Shown piece after piece: positions 57,123 through 64,000 of a stretch of DNA of 64,000 nt. The translations under genes were made by a program, and so were the position numbers. Every line of letters starts with the position of its first letter. The stretch's first letter is position 1. Below the pieces are notes generated by a model. It did not search any database, was not told the origin of the DNA, and saw only the letters and a program-made list of their open reading frames with translations. Source of the stretch: Candidatus Saccharimonadota bacterium (GTDB taxonomy: Bacteria; Patescibacteriota; Saccharimonadia; Saccharimonadales; Saccharimonadaceae); the NCBI GenBank assembly GCA_009785325.1, contig WQWN01000006.1, positions 1-64,000 on the forward strand, given 5' to 3'.

Positions 57123-59063
57123 ATGGAACAAATATCATCACAACTCACCCAAATCATCTCTAAAGAGTTTGATCTTGAAATCCGTCCAGCCATCACCATC
57201 CCCGACCCCAAATTCGGCGACTTCGCGACCAATGTCGCTCTCCAAATCGCTAAACCTCTCGGCAAGAACCCCCGCGAAATCGCCCAAACCATCGCCGACC
57301 AACTCCCAGACGCTACCGTGGCAGGCCCCGGCTTCATCAATATCCGTCTTCCCGACACTGAGCTTCTCGCTACTCTCGACTCCATAAACTCTGACCCAAA
57401 TTTCGGTGCCTCCAAAATCTACGACAAAAAAATCGTCGTCACCGAATACTCCGATCCAAACCCTTTCAAGGTCCTCCACATCGGCCATCTCTACACTTCT
57501 GTTGTCGGCGACGCCATGTCTAATCTCATCGAAGCCGCAGGCGGTACCACCCACCGCGTCAACTTCGGTGGCGACGTTGGCCTTCATGTCGCAAAAGCCA
57601 TGTGGGGCATCATCCAGCACTTCGGCGGCGAACATCCCGAAAAACTCACCAACATTCCAGAGAGCGAACACATGGATTTTATCTCTGCTCGTTACGTTGA
57701 GGGAAACAAAGCTTACGAGGAAAACCCCGCCGCAAAAGCCGAAATCGTCGCCACCAACAAGCGCATCTACGCCCTCTTCGATCAACTCGATTCTCCCGAA
57801 ACTCTCGGCTCAAAGTCCCCAGAAGGCACAATTATTGCCCAGAAGCGTGCGAAACAATCTATTCAGGCGGGTAAGACTAGGGCTAGCGCCCCGGAGCGCA
57901 CGCCTGAAGAGATTGTTGACGCGAGCGACACAGTTGATCCGTTTGCGACTATTTACTGGACTTGTCGCCAGTGGTCATATGACTATTTCGACCAATTCTA
58001 CGCCTCTATCGGCGTCAAATTCGAGAAATACTATCCCGAATCCGCCACTGCCCAAATCGGCCTCAAAACCGTCAAAGAACAACTCAAAAACGGCGTCTAC
58101 GAAGAATCAAACGGCGCTATCATCTTCGATGGCGAAAAACACGACCTCCACACCCGCGTCTTCATCAATTCCGAGGGACTTCCTACCTACGAAGCCAAAG
58201 ATCTCGGCCTCTCCCTCGCAAAAGCCCGCGATTACAATTTCGACAAATCCATCATTATCACCGGCAACGACATCACCGAATACATGAAAGTCCTGCTTAA
58301 ATCCATCGAGCAATTCCGCCCCGACCTCAGTAGCAAAACCCTCCATCTTACTCACGGCATGGTTAAACTTGCCGGCGGCGTCAAACAATCCAGCCGCCTA
58401 GGTAATTTCGTAAAAGCCGTCGACACGATCGATATCACCAAAAAAGTCCTAGAAAAAGAACAGGGCAGTGCAGACCCAGAGATCGTCCTCGGCGCCATTA
58501 AGTACGCCTTCCTCAAAAACTCCGTCGGCCCCGACATCATCTTCGACCCAGAAACTTCCGTCTCTCTCCAGGGCAACTCCGGCCCCTACCTCCAGTATTC
58601 CCTCACGAGGGCTAAGTCTATCTTAAGGTCACTTGGAGGAGCTAGCCCGACGACCGCTGCGCCCCGACCATCTTCCGATAGAGGCTCTCCGAAGAATGAC
58701 GATTCTCGGAGTGAGGAAGGGATGTCCACCCGTAACGACGGGATGGACTCCATTCCGTACTCTGAGGAAGTTCGGTCGGGTCAGCAGGCGACAGAAAGCG
58801 ATCTCGACACTCACGAACGCGCCCTCCTGAAAAAACTCTCCGACTACTCATATATCCTCGAAAAATCCACCTCCGACCTCGCTCCACACCACCTCTGTGC
58901 CTACCTCTACGAACTCGCCCAGACCTTCAACCGTTTCTACGAAAACGCAAAAGTCGCAGGCGACCCTCGCGAAGTCATCCGCACCCGCCTAGTCCGAGCT
59001 TACGCCCACATCCTCTCTCGCGCCCTCATCACTCTCGGTATCCCCACCCCAGACAAAATGTAA
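57123..59063 (+). CDS. argS: Arginyl-tRNA synthetase with two palindromic-element inserts
   Basis: A 646-residue class I synthetase, about 70 longer than usual. An N-terminal tRNA-binding domain precedes the ATP site with HIGH in PFKVLHIGHLYTSVVGDA. GNSGPYLQYSLTRAKSIL and an all-helical anticodon domain ending RVRAYAHILSRALITLGI-like (RLVRAYAHILSRALITLGIP) follow. Two stretches look foreign: about residues 232-271 (AQKRAKQSIQAGKTRASAPE) and about 504-560 (SDRGSPKNDDSRSEEGMSTR). Both are polar, with AGG/AAG/GCG-type codons unlike the rest, and both coincide with inverted repeats in the DNA. The frame and catalytic motifs are intact, so the enzyme should work. Confidence 0.95.
   Translation: MEQISSQLTQIISKEFDLEIRPAITIPDPKFGDFATNVALQIAKPLGKNPREIAQTIADQLPDATVAGPGFINIRLPDTELLATLDSINSDPNFGASKIYDKKIVVTEYSDPNPFKVLHIGHLYTSVVGDAMSNLIEAAGGTTHRVNFGGDVGLHVAKAMWGIIQHFGGEHPEKLTNIPESEHMDFISARYVEGNKAYEENPAAKAEIVATNKRIYALFDQLDSPETLGSKSPEGTIIAQKRAKQSIQAGKTRASAPERTPEEIVDASDTVDPFATIYWTCRQWSYDYFDQFYASIGVKFEKYYPESATAQIGLKTVKEQLKNGVYEESNGAIIFDGEKHDLHTRVFINSEGLPTYEAKDLGLSLAKARDYNFDKSIIITGNDITEYMKVLLKSIEQFRPDLSSKTLHLTHGMVKLAGGVKQSSRLGNFVKAVDTIDITKKVLEKEQGSADPEIVLGAIKYAFLKNSVGPDIIFDPETSVSLQGNSGPYLQYSLTRAKSILRSLGGASPTTAAPRPSSDRGSPKNDDSRSEEGMSTRNDGMDSIPYSEEVRSGQQATESDLDTHERALLKKLSDYSYILEKSTSDLAPHHLCAYLYELAQTFNRFYENAKVAGDPREVIRTRLVRAYAHILSRALITLGIPTPDKM
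57853..57917. repeat. Palindromic element 1 inside argS
   Basis: Arms 57853-57869 and 57901-57917 pair at 16 of 17 positions, enclosing the hairpin GGGC-TAGC-GCCC. It is in frame within the gene. Confidence 0.82.
58657..58784. repeat. Palindromic element 2 inside argS
   Basis: Imperfect outer arms 58657-58676 and 58766-58784 enclose two hairpins: one at 58685-58715 with GAAT-GACG-ATTC at its tip, and one at 58724-58748 with CCCGT-AACG-ACGGG. Outer stem, two hairpins and NACG loops match the intergenic copy at 29868-30017. Confidence 0.85.
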
Positions 59064-59080
59064 TTCCGCCCCATATCTGC

Positions 59081-59086
59081 TACAAT
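59081..59086 (+). promoter_or_regulatory. -10 element, leaderless orn
   Basis: TACAAT, 6 nt, then ATG at 59093. Confidence 0.65.
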
Positions 59087-59092
59087 AACCCC

Positions 59093-59629
59093 ATGACAAA
59101 ACCAAAAGCCACCCTCCTCTGGATGGATTGCGAAATGACAGGCTTCGACCCTGTCAAAGACCGCATCCTCGAGGTCGCCTGTATCGCCACCGACTTCGAC
59201 CTTGTCGAGATCGCCACCTACCAAGCCTCCGTAAAAGTTCCAAAAACCCTCATGACACGCCGCATGATCGGCGATTTCTGGGAAAAATTCAGCACTGTCC
59301 GCGACGCCCTCATCGCGAACTCAGTAGAGCAGGGCAGACCGACCAAATCTATCGAGAGTGACCTCCTCAAATTCCTCGACGATCATTTCGATTCCAAACA
59401 GCCTACCTATCTCGCAGGCAATTCCATCCATCACGACCGCAAATTCGTCGCCCACGAGTGGCCCACTCTCGACGCCCGCCTCCATTACCGCATGCTCGAC
59501 GTCTCCGCCTGGAAAATCATCTTCGAACAGTACCGCCAGAAATTCACTAAACCCGAATCTCACCGCGCCCTCGAAGACATTCGCGGCTCCATCGAAGAAC
59601 TCAAATTCTACCTGAAAGGACTCAAATGA
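59093..59629 (+). CDS. orn: Oligoribonuclease
   Basis: A 178-residue DEDDh 3'-to-5' exonuclease that clears 2-5 nt RNAs. LLWMDCEMTGFDPVKDRILEV supplies the first Asp/Glu pair, AGNSIHHDRKFVAHEWP the second Asp, and ESHRALEDIRGSIEEL the catalytic His and last Asp. Length is normal. It is probably leaderless, and its stop overlaps the next ATG (ATGA at 59626-59629). Confidence 0.96.
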   Translation: MTKPKATLLWMDCEMTGFDPVKDRILEVACIATDFDLVEIATYQASVKVPKTLMTRRMIGDFWEKFSTVRDALIANSVEQGRPTKSIESDLLKFLDDHFDSKQPTYLAGNSIHHDRKFVAHEWPTLDARLHYRMLDVSAWKIIFEQYRQKFTKPESHRALEDIRGSIEELKFYLKGLK

Positions 59630-59964
59630 ACCAACAACAAGCCCACGAATTTATCGCCAACCTCGGCGAACACACCATCGACACCGAGTCTCACGAAAAT
59701 CTCATCCTCTTCAAAACTCCCGCTGACCAGATTTTCGCTATCATTCACACCGATTCCGACCCTCTCCGTATCGAAGCTAAATGCGACCGCCAGCTCGCCA
59801 AGCTCCTCCGTGAACGCTACGAATCCGTCCTCGCCAGCAACAACATGGACAAAAAATCCTGGAACGAAATCATCTGCGCAGGACAACTCTCAGACGAAGA
59901 AATTCAAGATCTCCTCCGCCTCAGCTATAATCTCGTCACCAGCCCCGACTCTCAGTCTTCCTAG
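59626..59964 (+). CDS. MmcQ/YjbR-like protein
   Basis: A 112-residue protein with the CyaY-like double-wing layout of the YjbR family: ENLILFKTPADQIFAIIHTD, then RIEAKCDRQLAKLLRERYES, then MDKKSWNEIICAGQLSDEEIQDLLRLSY-like ending around WNEIICAGQLSDEEIQDLL. The canonical strand order and the W-x-x-(I/V) segment support the call. It is coupled to orn by a 4-bp overlap. Function is unknown; members are often called DNA-binding. Confidence 0.82.
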   Translation: MNQQQAHEFIANLGEHTIDTESHENLILFKTPADQIFAIIHTDSDPLRIEAKCDRQLAKLLRERYESVLASNNMDKKSWNEIICAGQLSDEEIQDLLRLSYNLVTSPDSQSS

Positions 59965-59967
59965 CGC

Positions 59968-60576
59968 TTACTCAACAAGCTCAAATTGATCTCTAATCAT
60001 CTCTAGCGAATAATGAATCCTAGCGAGGATAGTTGCATACGCTGGTCTGCTGCCCTCTGCACTGCCATGTACTTCCTCAATCATATTCATAAGTACCGTC
60101 AACTCAAACACTAACTGCTGCGGATACATCTGATCGAAGTTCGCCATCATCCTCGCCTGCCTAAAGTCTTCTCGCAGATCTAGAGCATATTCAAGCTCAC
60201 TCATCCGCACCCGTTCACTAATCGCGCCTACATCAATATGCGCCCGCAGGTCCGTGAGAAACGTCGACATTTGAGTGATTAGACTTGCGGTCGCCGCATC
60301 CGCCAGATTGTCTCGTACGTGCATTCTTTGCGCTGTCAGCTCCCGCTGCAAATTCTCCATCCTCAAAAACAGCCGCTCATCCAGCTCTCTCAGTCGCGCC
60401 CTTTCTTGCTGTAGTACATTTGACACGAGTGTAACCCCAATTATCAGCGCAAAAACCCCACCCACGATAGGTAAAATCACCTTCATATTCGTCGGCAGCG
60501 TAAACCCTTTTTTCTGCTCCTGTGGCGCGATCTGATTCAAGTAATCAATTCCCAGTCTCTGCTCTTCACTATTCAT
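59968..60576 (-). CDS. Single-span membrane protein with helical domain, 202 residues
   Basis: The N-terminal 35 residues are cytoplasmic. One span follows (VILPIVGGVFALIIGVTLVS), then a helical, partly coiled-coil exterior domain (ERARLRELDERLFLRMENLQ). Layout is similar to the 21430 protein at the head of the secretion operon, which also has a short tail, one span and an exterior helical domain. The two might have related roles, but sequence identity is low by eye. TTAAAT lies 6 nt before the ATG. Confidence 0.7.
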   Translation of the reverse strand: MNSEEQRLGIDYLNQIAPQEQKKGFTLPTNMKVILPIVGGVFALIIGVTLVSNVLQQERARLRELDERLFLRMENLQRELTAQRMHVRDNLADAATASLITQMSTFLTDLRAHIDVGAISERVRMSELEYALDLREDFRQARMMANFDQMYPQQLVFELTVLMNMIEEVHGSAEGSRPAYATILARIHYSLEMIRDQFELVE

Positions 60577-60643
60577 GTATCCATTTAATCACAACCACTA
60601 CCCTTACATCAAGCTCACGTTTCCTCAGATCACCATATCAATG

Positions 60644-60649
60644 TATAAT
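60644..60649 (+). promoter_or_regulatory. -10 element, leaderless dnaG-rpoD
   Basis: TATAAT, 6 nt, then ATG at 60656. Confidence 0.65.
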
Positions 60650-60655
60650 CAAGTC

Positions 60656-62419
60656 ATGAACGACGCCCGCGACGAAATTAAATCCCGCCTCTCAGTTGAA
60701 GACGTCATCGGCGGCTACCTCGAACTCAAAAGAGCAGGGCGCAACCTCAAAGCCCTCAGCCCCTTCACTGCCGAAAAAACCCCCAGCTTCATGGTTAGCC
60801 CCGAAAAAGGCATTTGGCACGATTTCTCATCAAACAAAGGCGGCGACATTTTCACTTTTGTCATGGAAGTAGAGGGGATGACTTTCCGCGAAGCTCTCGA
60901 AAATCTCGCCAACAAAGCCGGCGTTGATCTTTCCATGTACCAAACATCCTCAAACCAATCCCTCGCCAAGCGCAAAAAACACCTCCTCGAAATCCTCGCC
61001 ATCGCCGAAAAATACTTCCAGCTCACCCTCACAAAAAACCGCCACGCCCTTGAATACATTTTTTATACACGCAACATCAACAGAGCTACAGCCGAAGAAT
61101 TCCGCATCGGCTACGCCCCCGACTCAGGCCGCGCCCTCGTCGACTTCCTCCTGAGTAAAAAATTTACCCAAAAAGACCTCGCAGACGTCGGCCTCACTAA
61201 CCGTTTCGGCGGCGATCTTTTCAAAGCCCGCGTCGTCGTCCCGCTCATGGACCCAACAGGCCAAACCATTGGCTTCACTGGTCGCGCACTCGTCGACGAG
61301 CCTAATTCTCCCAAATACCTCAACACCCCTCAGACTCTCCTCTACGATAAGTCCCGCCACGTCTTCGGCCTTTCACAAGCAAAAGACACGATTAGAAAAT
61401 CCGACCACGCCATCCTCGTAGAGGGAAATCTCGACGTCATCTCCTCTCACCAGGCTGCCGTCAAAAACACCGTGGCGACAGCCGGCACCGCCATGACCGA
61501 ACACCACCTCAAGTCCATCTCGCGCTTCTCACCCAACATCCGCCTCGCTTTCGACGGTGACTCCGCCGGCCTAAAAGCCACCGAACGCGCCATCGAAATC
61601 GCCCAAAAAATCTCCATCGACCTCTCCATTATTCACGATCTCGACGACGCGAAAGATCCCGACGAGCTCATCCGTCGCGACCCCGTCCTCTGGCAGCAGG
61701 CCGTCACTAATTTTCAGCCCGCCATCGACTGGGTCCTCGCTCAGTACGAATCTAAACTCGACCTCCACAGCGCTCCAGGTAAGCGCGAATTCAGCACCAT
61801 CGCACTCAAACTCATCAACCAAATCACCGATCCTGTCGAACGCGACCACTACATCCAACTCGTCTCTGAAAAACTCAACTCCAGCCTCGACGCCCTCAAT
61901 TTAAAATCCGCCAAATCCGCCAAAAACCAGCCCACTCCCCGCAAAAAACCCATCAAAACCCAGCCCAAAAACCTTACACCCTCCGAGGCGATGCTCGCCA
62001 CTCAGGACACGATCCTTGCCCTCGCTCTCACCGAACCTAGCCTTCGCCCGAAACTCAAAGCTTTCGACTCCGCCGACATCCCCGCCTCCGACCAAATTCG
62101 CCAAAAAATCCTCTCCCACCTCCTCGACGCTAGCACCCCACCTCTTGACAAACTCTCCCACGACCCCTACACTTACGCAGAAGTATTATTACTACGAGCA
62201 GAAGCGCGCTACGCTGGCTGGCCCATCGAGGATCTCGCCAAAGAACTAGACACACTGCTCCTAAATTACAAAACCCAAAAACTCCAAAACCAAAAAACTC
62301 ACCTGTCCGACCAACTGAGAGACGCCGAAACTCTCGGCGATCACGACCTAGCATCCGACCTCCTCACACAAATCACCAACCTCAATAAGGAGATCAAAAA
62401 GCAAAATGACAAACGATGA
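60656..62419 (+). CDS. dnaG: DNA primase DnaG lacking zinc ligands
   Basis: A 587-residue primase that lays RNA primers for replication. The N-terminal domain has the usual order ([19 protein letters not shown] then [16 protein letters not shown]). However, the four zinc ligands of CPFH...CFGC are replaced by Ser35, Thr38, Asp56 and Ser59. The TOPRIM catalytic core is intact: [22 protein letters not shown] and [12 protein letters not shown] keep the acidic residues. A C-terminal helical domain follows. The start at 60656 gives the family N-terminus and lies 6 nt after TATAAT. The stop overlaps rpoD by 14 nt. Confidence 0.95.
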   Translation: MNDARDEIKSRLSVEDVIGGYLELKRAGRNLKALSPFTAEKTPSFMVSPEKGIWHDFSSNKGGDIFTFVMEVEGMTFREALENLANKAGVDLSMYQTSSNQSLAKRKKHLLEILAIAEKYFQLTLTKNRHALEYIFYTRNINRATAEEFRIGYAPDSGRALVDFLLSKKFTQKDLADVGLTNRFGGDLFKARVVVPLMDPTGQTIGFTGRALVDEPNSPKYLNTPQTLLYDKSRHVFGLSQAKDTIRKSDHAILVEGNLDVISSHQAAVKNTVATAGTAMTEHHLKSISRFSPNIRLAFDGDSAGLKATERAIEIAQKISIDLSIIHDLDDAKDPDELIRRDPVLWQQAVTNFQPAIDWVLAQYESKLDLHSAPGKREFSTIALKLINQITDPVERDHYIQLVSEKLNSSLDALNLKSAKSAKNQPTPRKKPIKTQPKNLTPSEAMLATQDTILALALTEPSLRPKLKAFDSADIPASDQIRQKILSHLLDASTPPLDKLSHDPYTYAEVLLLRAEARYAGWPIEDLAKELDTLLLNYKTQKLQNQKTHLSDQLRDAETLGDHDLASDLLTQITNLNKEIKKQNDKR

Positions 62420-63422
62420 ACCAACCACTCCAGACTCCTCCGTCGACCCATCCCAAGATTCAAGCGCTACTGACGAATTTGTCCTAGTCGACGACGCTCT
62501 TGGCGAACCAAATCTCGAAAACATCAACCTCGAAGAAGAGGAAGAAGTCGAGGGAGAGCTCGACCTCAGCGGTAATTACGACGACATCGCCGACGACTCA
62601 GTTCGCCTCTACCTCCGTGAAATCGGCAAAATCCCACTCCTCACAGGAGAGGAAGAATACGACCTCGCCCAGCGCGTCATTAAAGGCGAGAAAAAAGCCA
62701 AAGACAAAATGGTCGAGTCCAACATGCGTCTCGTCGTCAGCATCGCCAAACGCTACTCCGGCCGCGGCCTCGACTTCCTAGACCTCATCCAGGAAGGCAA
62801 CACCGGCCTCCTCCGCGCCGTCGAAAAATTCGACCCAGAAAAAGGCTTCAAATTCAGTACCTACGCCACTTGGTGGATCCGCCAAGCCATCACTCGCGCC
62901 ATCGCCGACCAAGCTCGCACTATCCGCATCCCTGTCCATATGGTTGAAACAATCAACAAACTCCTCCGCACTCAGCGCCGCATGACTCAAGAACTCAACC
63001 GCGAGCCGACCATCGACGAACTCAGCAAAGAACTCGAGATGGAACCCGAAAAAGTCGAATACGTAATGAAAATTAAACAAGACATTTCTAGTCTCGATGC
63101 TAGCGTAGGTCGTGACGGCGAGGATGAAGATTCCGCTCTCGGCGATTTCATCGAAGACGAAGAACGCATCACTCCAGAAGAAGCCGCCAGTATGCAGCTC
63201 CTCAAAGAGCAAATTTCTTCCATTCTCAGCACTCTCTCCGACCGCGAACAGAAGATCATCAAAATGCGTTTCGGCCTCGGCGGCGGAAAATCCCACACTC
63301 TCGAGGAAGTCGGCCAAGAATTCGCCGTCACCCGCGAGCGCATTCGCCAGATCGAAGCAAAAGCCCTCTCGAAACTCCGCAAACACAAAGACACCAAAAA
63401 ACTCCACGAATATCTAAAGTAA
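62406..63422 (+). CDS. rpoD: Primary sigma factor RpoD, short form
   Basis: A 338-residue sigma-70. After an acidic 55-residue N-terminus the conserved regions follow in order: 1.2 ([18 protein letters not shown]), 2 ([36 protein letters not shown]), 3 ([15 protein letters not shown]), and 4 ([35 protein letters not shown]). Region 1.1 is absent or much reduced. It is translated in overlap with dnaG, as in the macromolecular synthesis operon but without rpsU. This sigma would read the TTGACA-17-TATAAT promoters and the -10-only starts seen here. Confidence 0.96.
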   Translation: MTNDEPTTPDSSVDPSQDSSATDEFVLVDDALGEPNLENINLEEEEEVEGELDLSGNYDDIADDSVRLYLREIGKIPLLTGEEEYDLAQRVIKGEKKAKDKMVESNMRLVVSIAKRYSGRGLDFLDLIQEGNTGLLRAVEKFDPEKGFKFSTYATWWIRQAITRAIADQARTIRIPVHMVETINKLLRTQRRMTQELNREPTIDELSKELEMEPEKVEYVMKIKQDISSLDASVGRDGEDEDSALGDFIEDEERITPEEAASMQLLKEQISSILSTLSDREQKIIKMRFGLGGGKSHTLEEVGQEFAVTRERIRQIEAKALSKLRKHKDTKKLHEYLK

Positions 63423-63442
63423 GTCAGTTTTCAAGTATGACA

Positions 63443-63559
63443 GAGCGCTTCATGACTGCTCGCCAAGACTGTAAGCTTGGCCAAACGGCCTGCCAGTGAT
63501 TTTCTTTTTGGAAAATCCTGACGCGGAGTGTGTCTTGGGGAGTAGTCGTGAAAAAGCTC
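63443..63559. repeat. Structured inverted-repeat element after rpoD
   Basis: Arms 63443-63469 and 63532-63559 pair imperfectly over about 27 nt. They enclose GGCC-AAAC-GGCC (63479-63490) and GATTTTC-TTTTT-GGAAAATC (63498-63517). The outer-stem-plus-two-hairpins layout resembles the argS and 29.9-kb elements, but the loops differ. It may be a terminator-like RNA or a diverged member. Confidence 0.75.
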
Positions 63560-63591
63560 GAGTAATAAATTATGTTAAAATACTCAATATT

Positions 63592-64000
63592 ATGAATCGT
63601 CGCGTCGTCCTCATATACAATCCCAAATCCTCCCGCGCTTGCGAAGTCGAGCGCGAAGTCCTATTACCTCTTCGTCTACTCTTCCCGCACGGCAACCTCA
63701 TCGAACACAAAATTTCTTCCCAGATCTTCGAGGAAAATATCACTGAAATATCTAAAGTTCTTCATGAAAACGACATCGTCATTTCTGCGGGCGGAGACGG
63801 TACCGCCGCCATCGCCAGTAACGCCATCCTCGCCACAAGCCACAAAAACATCTCTATCGGCTACCTCGGCTTCGGCAACTTCGACGATTTCGCAGGCGTT
63901 TTCACAGGCAGACACAAAACCATCCACGACCTCATCGCCCACATTAGTCACACTGTCGACACTCACCCTCTCGAGGTCCTCATCGACGACAAGCATCTCC
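63592..64000 (+). CDS. Diacylglycerol/lipid kinase family protein, N-terminal part
   Basis: 136 codons are visible; the gene runs past the window. VVLIYNPKSSRA at the N-terminus and NDIVISAGGDGTAAIASNAILA are the DAGK catalytic signature (GGDGT binds ATP). IGYLGFGNFDDFAG matches the following substrate-site block (P-x-G-T-x-N-D in relatives, here G-F-G-N-F-D-D). Such enzymes phosphorylate diacylglycerol or related lipids at the membrane. TAAAAT lies 10-15 nt before the ATG and no SD is seen. Confidence 0.88.
   Translation, partial: MNRRVVLIYNPKSSRACEVEREVLLPLRLLFPHGNLIEHKISSQIFEENITEISKVLHENDIVISAGGDGTAAIASNAILATSHKNISIGYLGFGNFDDFAGVFTGRHKTIHDLIAHISHTVDTHPLEVLIDDKHL

Noticed and set aside
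63443-63559. 6S RNA or SRP RNA
   Set aside because: No conserved apical SRP loop, and too short for 6S with no central bubble pattern.

Overview
The window looks like part of a reduced Patescibacteria (CPR) genome, most likely Candidatus Saccharibacteria (TM7). This is inferred from gene content and layout, not from a marker search. The supporting signs are small T4SS-type pilin paralogs, a large VirB6-like secretion cluster, a FemAB-type wall enzyme, a dnaG-rpoD pair without rpsU, many proteins of no recognisable family, and many mRNAs that appear to start at the AUG itself. Housekeeping genes are strongly enriched in C-ending codons. There is no rRNA, CRISPR array, complete insertion sequence or prophage.

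Layout. 1-1.2 kb: an array of T4SS pilin paralogs. 1.4-9.3 kb: hsp20, a ComF-like phosphoribosyltransferase, unknown genes, a fourth pilin, three tRNA-Ser, one tRNA-Arg and a tRNA-like fragment. 9.3-11.7 kb: an ABC exporter (minus strand). 11.7-22.4 kb: one minus-strand operon read from 22.35 kb downwards. It encodes a single-pass membrane protein, a VirB6-like channel protein, a 1008-residue membrane protein, a secreted three-domain peptidoglycan hydrolase and a membrane-anchored propeller-like protein. Its codon use is visibly less C-biased than its neighbours. 22.4-31 kb: rlmH, valS, a small IS1634-type N-terminal remnant, a FemAB enzyme and tsaD. 31-36.6 kb: a degenerate Mur-ligase-like protein, a DDAH-like enzyme, an FHA protein and murE. 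36.7-41.5 kb: a 905-residue unknown protein and groES-groEL behind two CIRCE operators. 41.5-56.4 kb: an SIS-domain isomerase, small secreted proteins, a MacB-like ABC pair, a helicase with four HNE-like repeats, an MFS carrier, a DUF1846 protein, pyrH and a 78-residue protein behind a long structured leader. 56.4-64 kb: argS, orn, a YjbR-like protein, dnaG (lacking its zinc ligands), rpoD and the start of a diacylglycerol kinase.

How it fits together. The secretion cluster, pilins, wall hydrolase and FemAB/Mur genes suggest a monoderm epibiont that remodels its own wall and possibly that of a host. Two expression styles coexist. Many housekeeping genes have a -10 hexamer 6-8 nt before ATG (leaderless). 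Several unknown genes instead have full -35/-10 promoters, a Shine-Dalgarno site and leaders of about 75-220 nt with hairpins.

The most unusual signal is a family of palindromic elements with long outer stems enclosing hairpins whose loops read TGACGA or TAACGA. Examples sit in frame inside valS and argS and between genes near 29.9 kb. They resemble in concept the Rickettsia palindromic elements, although no sequence relation is claimed.
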